A stretch of DNA of 34,852 nt, taken from contig WTIF01000177.1 of assembly GCA_011522845.1 (NCBI GenBank), positions 6,484 to 41,335 of the forward strand, written 5' to 3'. Position 1 is the first letter of the stretch. Every line of letters begins with the position of its first letter. Of this stretch, positions 16,104 to 24,164 are shown one piece after another. Origin of the DNA: Deltaproteobacteria bacterium. GTDB taxonomy: Bacteria; SAR324; NAC60-12. The notes under the pieces are model-generated. The model did no database searches. It worked only from the letters and a program-made list of their open reading frames with translations, and had not been told where the DNA came from. Made by a program: the position numbers and the translations under genes.

Positions 16104-17852
16104 ATGTCAGAAGGAACAGACGATTTTGGGTTGGTGATCGCAGGGCACGGAAGCCGAGATGCCGATGGCACCAGGGAGTTCGAAGAAGCCATGATGCTTC
16201 TCAAGCAGCGTCAGCCAGATCGCGTTATCACGCACGGCTTCCTCGAGTTTGCAACTCCCACAATTGATGAGGCCTTGCGCGAAAATGTTCGGATGGGTTC
16301 TCGCAAGATTGTGATGGTGCCCGGAATCCTCTTTGCCGCCAGTCACGGCAAGAACGATATGCCTGTGGAGTTACTGAGCGTGAAGCCAGAATTTCCGGAA
16401 GTCGAATTCCACTACGGTGGACCGATGGGCATTCATCCGCTGCTGCTAAAACTGTTTCAAGAGCGAATCATCAGTGCTGAAGCACAATCTGCCCAGATGA
16501 TCCCTCGGCATGAATCGCTACTGGTCGTTGTTGGGCGGGGGACCACCGATCCAGATGTGAATTCCAATGTGAATAAGCTGGCACGTATGGTTGAGGAGGG
16601 GATGGGTTTTGGGAGTTCCTATGTTTGCTACTCTGGAACTGCAAAGCCACTGGTTGCTGATGGAATTGCCAGAGCAGCACAAATGGGCTATCGGCGTGTC
16701 GTGGTGATCCCCTATTTCCTATTCACTGGTATCCTGATCAAGCGGATTTATAGCGCTATCGACGAGGTTCAGCCCAAATTTCCTGATGTACAAGTTCTCA
16801 AAGCAGGCTATCTGGGAGTTCACCCTCATGTGACAGATGTTTGGGTCGAAAAGGCCCGGGAAGCCTTGGTTGGCATCAATTCCTCTAACTGCAGTCTCTG
16901 TAAATATCGCACCCAGATCGTGGGTTACGAAGGTGAGGTTGGCAAGGTACAGGAAGCCCACCACCACCACGTGCGGGGGAACCTGGGAGACTCGCACACG
17001 CACCACCACGAAACTGAAGGAGCGCACTCCCATCCACACACGCATCATCAGCACAATCACTCTGTGGATGTGGGCCATACTCACGGACATTCGCATCACC
17101 AAGAGCATTCGCATGTTGATGAGCACAAATCTGCTGTAAAGCTCTCTAGCATCTACGTTCCACATCCGATTGAGGCTGAGAGTTTCCAGCTGATCGATGC
17201 GAACTACGACTGGAGCGCTTATAGTTCGGGGGTCAAGGCCATCCTGCAGCGACTCGTGCATACCAGCGGAGACTTTAGAATCGTAGAAGATGTCTTCTTC
17301 TCACCCACTGCGATTCAGCAAGGTGTTCTGGCGCTGCTAGACGGAGCTATCATTGTAACGGATGTAACCATGGTGCAGAGTGGTTTAAAACGCAGCTTGC
17401 TCTCCAGCCTGGAATTGACTACCAGTTGTTTGGTGCATGATCCAGAGACACACTTATTGGCTGAAGCCTCTGGATTGACACGCTCTGCAGCTGGGATTCG
17501 CAGGGCTTTTCTCCAACACCAAAATGAACCTATCATCCTGGCGATTGGTGACGCACCAACAGCGATTCGAGAAACTCTGCGGCTGATTCAGCAGGAACAG
17601 TGGAAACCGAAGTTAGTGATTGGGTTGCCTGTTGGTTTTGTCGGAACCCGTGAATCCAAGCAGGAACTTCAAGAGTGCCAACTTGTCCCTAGAATCACCA
17701 ACCAAGGGACTCGAGGAGGATCAAATTGGGCCGCAGCTGTCGTCAACGCACTGATGATTCAGGCATGGAACCAGAAAGTCCTCGGACCACCCACGAAAGA
17801 ATTGAATTCGACCTCAGCGTCCCAGCCCCCAATGGTCTACGACGAGGCTTGA
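16104..17852 (+). CDS. cbiX-cbiC: CbiX-CbiC fusion: sirohydrochlorin cobaltochelatase plus cobalt-precorrin-8 methylmutase
   Basis: This 582-residue protein joins two cobalamin enzymes. Residues 1 to about 260 form a two-repeat CbiX chelatase (IAGHGSRDADG; second repeat VVGRGTTDPDVNSN), which inserts Co into sirohydrochlorin. C263-S-L-C266 in NCSLCKYR matches the CxxC seen before the His-rich region of long CbiX proteins, where it may bind an Fe-S centre. About 23 histidines fall in residues 286-342. From about residue 350 a full CbiC follows (VPHPIEAESF; RLVHTSGDF with the catalytic His; VTDVTMVQSGL; GLPVGFVG; TRGGSNWAAA). CbiC moves the C11 methyl to C12, making cobyrinate. These are an early and a late step, so the fusion is not of consecutive enzymes. 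The 3' end overlaps cbiD. Confidence 0.93.
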   Translation: MSEGTDDFGLVIAGHGSRDADGTREFEEAMMLLKQRQPDRVITHGFLEFATPTIDEALRENVRMGSRKIVMVPGILFAASHGKNDMPVELLSVKPEFPEVEFHYGGPMGIHPLLLKLFQERIISAEAQSAQMIPRHESLLVVVGRGTTDPDVNSNVNKLARMVEEGMGFGSSYVCYSGTAKPLVADGIARAAQMGYRRVVVIPYFLFTGILIKRIYSAIDEVQPKFPDVQVLKAGYLGVHPHVTDVWVEKAREALVGINSSNCSLCKYRTQIVGYEGEVGKVQEAHHHHVRGNLGDSHTHHHETEGAHSHPHTHHQHNHSVDVGHTHGHSHHQEHSHVDEHKSAVKLSSIYVPHPIEAESFQLIDANYDWSAYSSGVKAILQRLVHTSGDFRIVEDVFFSPTAIQQGVLALLDGAIIVTDVTMVQSGLKRSLLSSLELTTSCLVHDPETHLLAEASGLTRSAAGIRRAFLQHQNEPIILAIGDAPTAIRETLRLIQQEQWKPKLVIGLPVGFVGTRESKQELQECQLVPRITNQGTRGGSNWAAAVVNALMIQAWNQKVLGPPTKELNSTSASQPPMVYDEA

Positions 17853-18940
17853 CGACGGGCACCTGTGCTACAGCTGCCACGCAAGCAGCCCTACGACTGT
17901 GGCTAGGAGAACCCACACCCCAGGAGGTAAAGGTCGATCTGCCGGAGGGAAATTACTTTGTACGGGTACCAATTGAGTGCGTCCAACAACTATCGGAGGG
18001 GTGCACCGAAGCCAGTGTGATCAAGGATGCGGGTGATGATCCTGACGTAACCCATGGCAGTCGAATCAGAGTTCAACTCAAAGCTGAGGGAACGGGAATC
18101 CACTTCCGTGCAGGCATTGGAGTGGGAACGATCACCAAACCAGGTTTTTCTTTGCCTATCGGAGAGCCTGCGATCAATCCGGTCCCCAGGCAAATGATGA
18201 TTCAAACCATTTTGGAGACACTGGCAGCCTATCCCCAGTACCGAGCCCAGGGCTTCACGGTCACGGTTGGTATTGACGAAGGCGAGCAACTGGCAGCCAA
18301 GACCTACAATCCGCGCCTTGGTATCGTTGGTGGTCTTTCGGTGTTGGGAACTAAGGGGATCGTTGAACCAAAGTCCTTGGCCTCCTGGCTAGCATCCATC
18401 GAACTCTATGTGCGCATTGCCCTCGCTGATGATGCCAAGGCAATTGTCCTGGCCCCCGGAAACATCGGACAACTGGTAGCAGAACGGCAACTCGGTCTGA
18501 CTCCCGAAAGGGTCGTGCCGATGGCTAACTTTGTCGGCTTTGCGCTGAATACTGTTGATCAGGAACTTGGCAATCACCATCGTAAACTTGAGCAGCTATG
18601 GTTGGTCGGACACCCAGGAAAACTTGCTAAAATTTTGGAAAATCATTGGGATACGCATTCTGGGGTTAGCCCGATGGCGATGGAGGGAATTCTTGAACTG
18701 GCAAAAGTTTTTGGGATGAAGCCGAGTCTGCTTGAAAAGTGTAAGGATGCAACGACGGTGGAAGCGATTATTCAGCAGTTCGGCAAAACTCCCGAAAGTT
18801 CTCAGTTCTGGCAACTGGTCGAGCAACGCATCACTGAGAAGGTCCAGTCTCGACTTCAACACGTGCTGGAAGTCCGGACTCTACTGTTTGACATGCACCG
18901 AAATCCCTTAGGCTTGCCGCTGATTCAGAGCTGCGAATGA
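17765..18940 (+). CDS. cbiD: Cobalt-precorrin-5B C1-methyltransferase
   Basis: CbiD methylates C1 after ring contraction in the oxygen-independent corrin pathway. The hallmark LRRGLTTGTCATAATQAAL lies near the N-terminus. KDAGDDPDVTHG, GVGTITKPGFSLPIGEPAINP and LAPGNIGQ follow, with the helical C-terminal domain (LVGHPGKLAKI) complete. The chosen ATG at 17765 gives 391 residues and starts 88 bases inside the CbiC domain. The ORF track's TTG at 17726 has a strong AGGAGG 6 bases upstream, but that string also encodes CbiC's conserved TRGGSN, so it may be fortuitous. Presence of CbiD rather than CobF marks the cobalt-early route. Confidence 0.94.
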   Translation: MEPESPRTTHERIEFDLSVPAPNGLRRGLTTGTCATAATQAALRLWLGEPTPQEVKVDLPEGNYFVRVPIECVQQLSEGCTEASVIKDAGDDPDVTHGSRIRVQLKAEGTGIHFRAGIGVGTITKPGFSLPIGEPAINPVPRQMMIQTILETLAAYPQYRAQGFTVTVGIDEGEQLAAKTYNPRLGIVGGLSVLGTKGIVEPKSLASWLASIELYVRIALADDAKAIVLAPGNIGQLVAERQLGLTPERVVPMANFVGFALNTVDQELGNHHRKLEQLWLVGHPGKLAKILENHWDTHSGVSPMAMEGILELAKVFGMKPSLLEKCKDATTVEAIIQQFGKTPESSQFWQLVEQRITEKVQSRLQHVLEVRTLLFDMHRNPLGLPLIQSCE

Positions 18941-19725
18941 CTGAAAGCAGACCGTTAGGTCGATTTGTTGGAATCGGAGTGGGGCCAGGTCCAGCCCGAC
19001 TGCTCAGCGTCGCTGCCTGGGAGGAGTTACAGCGCTGTGATTTGATCTGCTATCCCCGGGCGACCTCTCACGAATCTTCGGCAGCTTTGCACGCTCTAGA
19101 CGGCTTGGAACTTCCTCAAGCTGAGTGGCGAGAGATTTCTTTCGAGATGAGTGCGGATCGAGATCGCTTACGAAAATACTATATGGAATTGGCGCTAAGT
19201 CTGCGTGGTGAGTTGGAGTTGGGCCGTCAGGTGGGATATCTGACGCTGGGAGATTCGATGACCTATTCGACTTATGGCTATCTGATTACCGCCCTACGCG
19301 AAATCTATCCGCAGTTACAACATCGAACCTATGCTGGTATCACCAGCTTTGCTGCGATTGCTGCACATTTCGATTGGCCCCTCGGGGAAGGCAAGGAACG
19401 GGTGTTATTACTTCCTTGTCCAGAGAAAATGCCAGCCTTGCGAGCAGATATTCTGACGCATGACTTGGTGGTTCTGATGAAAATCGGACGACGCCTACCC
19501 CAAGTGCTTGTTCTACTTGAAGAATTGGGAATTACTGAAAACTGTGTATTTGCCCAGCGACTGGGTTTCGCGGAAGAACGAACGAGCCGTGGCTTGGCTG
19601 ATCTGCCTAGAGACGCAGAGACAGGGTACCTCTCAACCATGCTGATCCGCAGAGAGGCACATCAGCCGCGTCATCAAATGCCAACTCAACTTATTGGAGA
19701 AACTTTGTCTGAGGCAACTGGATGA
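18937..19725 (+). CDS. cbiL: Cobalt-factor II / precorrin-2 C20-methyltransferase
   Basis: CbiL (CobI) transfers a methyl group from SAM to C20 of the tetrapyrrole, a cytoplasmic step early in corrin synthesis. The 262-residue protein has the canonical class III methyltransferase fold. GIGVGPGPARLLS opens the N-terminal SAM loop. YLTLGDSMTYSTYGYL near residue 105 is characteristic of CbiL, and AGITSFAAIAAHFDWPLGEG lies near residue 130. The C-terminal domain includes VVLMKIGRRLPQVL, also typical of this subfamily. It overlaps cbiD and cbiF by ATGA. Confidence 0.94.
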   Translation: MTESRPLGRFVGIGVGPGPARLLSVAAWEELQRCDLICYPRATSHESSAALHALDGLELPQAEWREISFEMSADRDRLRKYYMELALSLRGELELGRQVGYLTLGDSMTYSTYGYLITALREIYPQLQHRTYAGITSFAAIAAHFDWPLGEGKERVLLLPCPEKMPALRADILTHDLVVLMKIGRRLPQVLVLLEELGITENCVFAQRLGFAEERTSRGLADLPRDAETGYLSTMLIRREAHQPRHQMPTQLIGETLSEATG

Positions 19726-20498
19726 AAGTCTATTTTATTGGAGCCGGGCCCGGTGCCGCAGATCTGATCACAGTCCGGGGTGCAGAAATTCTGCGTCGTG
19801 CAGATCTCGTACTTTATGCCGGCTCGTTAGTTAGCGATGACATTCTGCAGTACTGCCGAGAAGAAACAACCTGCGTCAACACTGCTGGCCTTCATTTGGA
19901 GCAGCAGTTGGAGTGGTATCGCCAAGCCCAACAGCACGATTGGCTCGTAGCTCGCGTACACTCTGGTGATCCTGCTATCTATGGTGCTACAGCCGAACAG
20001 ATGCGTCATTTACGAGAATGGGGAGTGGACTTCGAAATTGTCCCAGGCGTCTCTTCCTTCACCGCTGCTGCAGCCTGTTTTGGAGCAGAATTGACTAAGC
20101 CCTCGGTGGCCCAATCGATCATCCTGACTCGCACCACTGGTAGAGCCTCTGGAGTACCCGAGCGTGAAGCACTAGCGGAGTTAGCAACTCACCAAACAAC
20201 ACTCTGCATCTTCCTCTCGGGTCCACACCTGGCCTCGATGGTTGCCGACCTATGCCAGCACTACCCTGATGATACACCGATCTGGCTGATCCAGAAAGCT
20301 ACCTGGCCGCAGGAACGAAAACATCAAAGCACCTTGGCAACCGTGCTGGATGAAGTGAATCCCCAGGAATGGGCACTGTCCACGATGATTTTAGTGGGAG
20401 AAGTACTACGGGAAGAATTGCCAGACGTCTCAAGGCTCTATTCCTCGCAGTACACCCATCGCTTTCGACGACGAGAGAAAAGTCTGACTGAGGCCTAA
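19722..20498 (+). CDS. cbiF: Cobalt-precorrin-4 C11-methyltransferase
   Basis: CbiF (CobM) methylates C11 before ring-opening of the lactone by CbiG. The 258-residue sequence begins KVYFIGAGPGAADLITVRG. The diagnostic ADLVLYAGSLVS comes at about residue 30, ARVHSGDPAIYGATAEQM near 85 and VPGVSSFTAAAACFGAELT near 107. These blocks match CbiF rather than CbiH or SUMT. A basic tail ends the protein. The start overlaps the cbiL stop as ATGA, and its own stop overlaps cbiG as TAATG. Confidence 0.96.
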   Translation: MKVYFIGAGPGAADLITVRGAEILRRADLVLYAGSLVSDDILQYCREETTCVNTAGLHLEQQLEWYRQAQQHDWLVARVHSGDPAIYGATAEQMRHLREWGVDFEIVPGVSSFTAAAACFGAELTKPSVAQSIILTRTTGRASGVPEREALAELATHQTTLCIFLSGPHLASMVADLCQHYPDDTPIWLIQKATWPQERKHQSTLATVLDEVNPQEWALSTMILVGEVLREELPDVSRLYSSQYTHRFRRREKSLTEA

Positions 20499-21265
20499 TG
20501 GAGGAGGGTCACAACCTGGCAGTCTGGTCGGTGAGAGAAACGGCTCAACCGATGGCCCACTTTTTGGCCGAACAGCTATCAGCCGCAGAACCTTCAGGAG
20601 GAAGTACTTCATCCAATCAGCAGTCTTTTCGCACAGTCTATCGGCAATACGGGGCCTGGGTTTTCATTGGTACCACCGGCATCGCTGTGCGCTACCTGCA
20701 AGGCTTGCTAGAAGACAAGCACACCGACCCCGGTGTCGTGCTAGTAGATGAAGCTGGTCGACAGGTGATTTCACTGGTTGGGGGACATGAAGGAGGAGCC
20801 AATGAACTGTCTATTCGTGTGGCGAACTTACTCGGTGCCCAGCCAATTCTCACCACGGCTACAGAAAGCCTGCGACCTCTGATTCTTGGAATTGGTTGTC
20901 GGCGTGATGTCACCCTGACACAGATTGACACTGCCGTCATGAACGTCTTGAACATGCACCAACTCTCCATTGCAAACTTCCGAATGGTAGCCACCGTTGA
21001 TGTCAAGTTACAGGAATCCGGGTTGTTGGCCTGGTGCCGCCAACGGCAACTTCCCATGCGAGGAATCCCCTTGAGTCTGCTGCAGCACAGACCATGGGTG
21101 ACTAAATCTTCGGATTGGGTTCAGGAGACGATGGGAGTAGCTGGCGTCTGTGAACCATGCGCACTGTTGGCCAGTCACGCAGGAAAACTCCTGGTTCCAA
21201 AAACAGCTCTCAGTGGAGTAACCGTGGCCGTTGTACATGATCCACCCTGGCCAGAGAAAGCATGA
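20498..21265 (+). CDS. cbiG: Cobalt-precorrin-5A hydrolase, short form without middle domain
   Basis: CbiG opens the δ-lactone of cobalt-precorrin-5A and releases acetaldehyde, the step that replaces oxygen-dependent CobG chemistry. This version has 255 residues; classical CbiG has about 330-350. The N-terminal domain is plain (VFIGTTGIAVRYLQGLLEDK, DPGVVLVDEAGRQVISLVGGHEGGANEL). Only about 8 residues after TTATES the C-terminal domain begins with LILGIGCRRDVT, ending VAGVCEPCALL and KLLVPK. The middle domain of roughly 90 residues usually found between them is missing. No frameshift or stop is seen, so this is a compact form and not a broken gene. It starts in TAATG with cbiF. Confidence 0.92.
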   Translation: MEEGHNLAVWSVRETAQPMAHFLAEQLSAAEPSGGSTSSNQQSFRTVYRQYGAWVFIGTTGIAVRYLQGLLEDKHTDPGVVLVDEAGRQVISLVGGHEGGANELSIRVANLLGAQPILTTATESLRPLILGIGCRRDVTLTQIDTAVMNVLNMHQLSIANFRMVATVDVKLQESGLLAWCRQRQLPMRGIPLSLLQHRPWVTKSSDWVQETMGVAGVCEPCALLASHAGKLLVPKTALSGVTVAVVHDPPWPEKA

Positions 21266-22035
21266 TGTTGGGGAAAGTAATTTTCGTAGGAGCCGGACCA
21301 GGGAATCCAGAACTACTGACGCTGGAGGCCTATCGAGTGTTGCGGGAAGCTGACGTGGTGCTTTACGATGCGCTCGTAGGTCCAGAAGTCCTCGATCTAA
21401 TTCCAAGTCGCACCCAAAAGATCTATGTCGGGAAACGCGCTACGAACCATTCCCACAAACAAAAGGAAATCAATGAATTGCTGCTGGAGATGGTCACACA
21501 TCATGAATGTGTTGTCCGGCTTAAAGGGGGAGATACCCTGATTTATGCCCGCCTCACCGATGAACTCACAGTATTACAAGAGGCTGGGATTCCATACCAG
21601 GTACTGGCTGGGGTCACCACCTTATCTGGGACAGCTGCAGCATTGGGAGTGCCCCTGACCTCAAGGGATTGTGGTTCAGAACTACTGATCACAACGGTTT
21701 CTACTTACAGCGATCTGGAAACCTGCCGTGCTGTGACAACCTTTCTGAAGCGTGGTTCAGGCATCGCGATTTACATGCCTACTTTCCGTGGACAGCATGT
21801 TTTGCCAAATCTGCTCGAAGTTGGGGCCGATCCAGAGTTGCCCTTGCTGCTTGTTGTCCAGGCCACACTGCCCACACAACGCCAACAAAGTACCAACCTG
21901 GGCCAGGCCGATTATGAGCAGCTTTGCGCGTTCAGCGCAGGAGATCCAACGATTTTTCTGCTGGGCTGGTCCTTCGCCAGTTGCCTTTCAACAGCAATGC
22001 TAAGCACGGTGTTGGAAAGCGTTCATGTCCACTGA
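21262..22035 (+). CDS. cobA: Divergent uroporphyrinogen-III C-methyltransferase-like protein (SUMT/CobA family)
   Basis: By position and fold this is the SUMT that makes precorrin-2 from uroporphyrinogen III (257 residues). The start is classic: KVIFVGAGPGNPELLTLEAYRVL, then ADVVLYDALVGPEVLDLIP and YVGKRATNHSHKQKEIN, all SUMT-specific. The middle is unusual. Where SUMT normally reads GGDPFxFGRGGEE, this protein has GGDTLIYARLTDE (residues 89-101), and VPGITSA is LAGVTTLSG. LPLLLVVQATLPTQRQ near residue 200 corresponds to the usual PAAVVERGTxPxQR block. It may be a working but diverged SUMT or have altered substrate choice. It overlaps cbiG by 4 bases and the next gene by 11. Confidence 0.85.
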   Translation: MMLGKVIFVGAGPGNPELLTLEAYRVLREADVVLYDALVGPEVLDLIPSRTQKIYVGKRATNHSHKQKEINELLLEMVTHHECVVRLKGGDTLIYARLTDELTVLQEAGIPYQVLAGVTTLSGTAAALGVPLTSRDCGSELLITTVSTYSDLETCRAVTTFLKRGSGIAIYMPTFRGQHVLPNLLEVGADPELPLLLVVQATLPTQRQQSTNLGQADYEQLCAFSAGDPTIFLLGWSFASCLSTAMLSTVLESVHVH

Positions 22036-23572
22036 AGGAGCGCTTTTTCTTGTTTCGGTTGGGCCTGGATTCATGGATCTCGTGCCGGAGCGCGCGAAAA
22101 AAGCCCTGACTGAGAGCCAGGTGATTGTCGGATACGATCTCTATCTACGCTGGGTCTTACCCTGGATTCAGAACAAGCAGATTGAAACTTTTCCTCTGAC
22201 CCAGGAACGAAGGCGTGCTGAACGAGCCTTGGAACTAGCTCGTCAGGGGAAACGGGTGAGCCTGGTTTCCAGCGGTGATATTGGCATCTACGGCATGGCA
22301 ACACTAGCGCTTGAACTGCTGAAGGAAGAAGACACCTTCCCAGTCGAAGTGGTTCCTGGAATCTCAGCAGCCAATGCCTGTGCCGCCTTGCTGGGAGCTC
22401 CCCTGGCTCATGACTTTGCCACTTTGTCCCTTTCAGACCTGCTTTGTCCGTGGGAATGGATCGAAACCAGGGCACAGCACCTGGCCCAGGCCGATCTGGT
22501 GGTCGTACTCTATAACGTGCAGAGTCGTTCCCGATCACGTGGGGTCTATCGAATCTTGGAGATCCTAAAAGCCTTCAAGAGTGCCGAGACCTGGTGTGGG
22601 ATCGTGCGCAACGCTTACCGCGAAGAACAGTCGGTGGAATGCTGCAAACTAGAAGAGTTGTGCCATCGGCAGTTTGACATGCTGACCACGTTGGTGATTG
22701 GAAACCGCTTCACGAAACCAAAACGGGAGTTTCTCTTCACCCCGAGAGGGTATGTAGGCTGGGCCGAACCATCCTCCTCTGCTCAACAGGAAGAGCTTCC
22801 AAGAAAAGCGGTCTGGGTTTTTTCTGGGACCAGCGATGGCAATGAAATTGTCCGCAGCCTACATCAGCAAGGAATTCCAGTTATTGTTTCTGTGGCTACC
22901 GAGCAAGGAGCCCAGATCTGGCGTGAACAAGGGACCCCTGTGGTCTGGGGATCACTTGGACGTGAACGACGGCATCAGGTTATGCATCAAAACCAGGCAA
23001 GCTTGCTGGTGGATGCAACCCACCCCTATGCATCTCGGATGACCCTGCAATTGCAGCAGTTGTCCGTGGATCTAGAAATTCCGTGTGTACGTTATGAACG
23101 CCCCTCGACACTGATTGGGGATGAGTTGTGTGGGGATTCTATTGAAAAAGTCACTACCCTCGCACTAAAGCACGGTAGGCGCATCTTGCTGGCAACCGGT
23201 AGTCACCAAGTGGAAGAGTTTCTGCGCCAGGATCGTCATCGGCAAGCTGAGTGGTTTGTGCGCTGTGCCCCCACCAGCGAATCCCTGCGAGAATTGGAAC
23301 AGGCAGGCGTTCCTCTTTCGCAAATCTGTGCGCAACAGGGACCTTTCAGCGTCGAAGAAAATCATAGACTTCTGGAACGTTGGAAGATCGAGGTCTTGGT
23401 TACCAAGGATTCTGGAAAAGCTGGGGGATACCTTGAAAAATACCAGGCAGCTAAGGCGTTGGGGATCCCATTGATTGTGCTGCAACGCCCCCACGTCCAT
23501 GTGGCTCAGTCCTATTCTGATATCTCAGCACTATTGCAGAGAATCCAACAAGTGATGGACAACGATGACTGA
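22025..23572 (+). CDS. cbiH-cbiJ: CbiH-CbiJ fusion: cobalt-precorrin-3 C17-methyltransferase plus cobalt-precorrin-6A reductase
   Basis: Two enzymes are joined in 515 residues. Residues 1 to about 245 are CbiH (CobJ), which methylates C17 and contracts the ring: VSVGPGFMDLVPERAKKAL, VIVGYDLYLRWV, LVSSGDIGIYGMA, VVPGISAANACAALLGAPL and YNVQSRSR. A short linker of about 20 residues follows. Residues 262-512 are CbiJ (CobK), the NAD(P)H-dependent reductase: WVFSGTSDGNEIV, LLVDATHPYA, ILLATGSHQ and VTKDSGKAGGYLEK. Both parts appear complete. Fusions of these two enzymes are known in other bacteria. The gene overlaps cobA by 11 and cobO by 8 bases. Confidence 0.95.
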   Translation: MSTEGALFLVSVGPGFMDLVPERAKKALTESQVIVGYDLYLRWVLPWIQNKQIETFPLTQERRRAERALELARQGKRVSLVSSGDIGIYGMATLALELLKEEDTFPVEVVPGISAANACAALLGAPLAHDFATLSLSDLLCPWEWIETRAQHLAQADLVVVLYNVQSRSRSRGVYRILEILKAFKSAETWCGIVRNAYREEQSVECCKLEELCHRQFDMLTTLVIGNRFTKPKREFLFTPRGYVGWAEPSSSAQQEELPRKAVWVFSGTSDGNEIVRSLHQQGIPVIVSVATEQGAQIWREQGTPVVWGSLGRERRHQVMHQNQASLLVDATHPYASRMTLQLQQLSVDLEIPCVRYERPSTLIGDELCGDSIEKVTTLALKHGRRILLATGSHQVEEFLRQDRHRQAEWFVRCAPTSESLRELEQAGVPLSQICAQQGPFSVEENHRLLERWKIEVLVTKDSGKAGGYLEKYQAAKALGIPLIVLQRPHVHVAQSYSDISALLQRIQQVMDNDD

Positions 23573-24161
23573 AGAAAAAGCCGATTCAGCAGAGTTCGAA
23601 TTCGAAGAACCACCTAGGACCAAGCAGCGTGTAGGAGCGTTTCAGATCTACACCGGGGAGGGCAAGGGCAAGAGTACGGCCTCGCTAGGCTTGATGCTCC
23701 GAGCATTGGGAGCCGGACTGAAGGTCTATTACCTGCGGATGCTCAAGCCTCGTTGGAAGACGGGAGAACTGAAACTTTGTCCAGACCTGCATCCGAATCT
23801 GACGTTCCGAAACGTCCCGCACTACTGGGCCCTGTGTGTCAGTCGCAAGGTGCCACAGGACGTCGAACGGATGAAGGCAGAATTGATCCCGGAAGTAGCT
23901 GCTTTGAAGGACATCGTCTGTTCTGGAAAGTACGACTTGGTGATTGCGGATGAAATCAACTACTGCTTGCATCGAGAGTTGATCTCCCTGGAACAAGTGC
24001 TGGACTTGGTGGACAGCCGACCACCTCAGGTCGAACTGGTTTTCACAGGACGCCATGCTCCTGCAGAATTGATCGAACGGGCCGATGTGGTGACCGAAAT
24101 GCGGAAGATCAAGCACCACTTTGACCAGGGAGTACGCGCTCGACTGGGCATTGAATTCTGA
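23565..24161 (+). CDS. cobO: Cob(I)yrinic acid a,c-diamide adenosyltransferase
   Basis: CobO (BtuR/CobA type) attaches the 5'-deoxyadenosyl group from ATP to cobalt(I). The 198-residue protein has the characteristic modified P-loop YTGEGKGKSTASLG near residue 31. LVIADEINYCL near residue 124 and VFTGRHAPAELIERADVVTEM near 160 follow, and it ends HHFDQGVRARLGIEF, as full-length family members do. A charged N-terminal stretch of about 22 residues precedes the core. It overlaps the previous gene by 8 bases and is 3 bases before cbiA. The order fits its action around the a,c-diamidation step. Confidence 0.96.
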   Translation: MTEEKADSAEFEFEEPPRTKQRVGAFQIYTGEGKGKSTASLGLMLRALGAGLKVYYLRMLKPRWKTGELKLCPDLHPNLTFRNVPHYWALCVSRKVPQDVERMKAELIPEVAALKDIVCSGKYDLVIADEINYCLHRELISLEQVLDLVDSRPPQVELVFTGRHAPAELIERADVVTEMRKIKHHFDQGVRARLGIEF

Positions 24162-24164
24162 CCC

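Noticed and set aside
16950-17135. His-rich low-complexity DNA as an expanded repeat or sequencing artefact
   Set aside because: Codons for His vary (CAC/CAT), the frame continues into an intact CbiC, and His-rich stretches are normal in long CbiX proteins.
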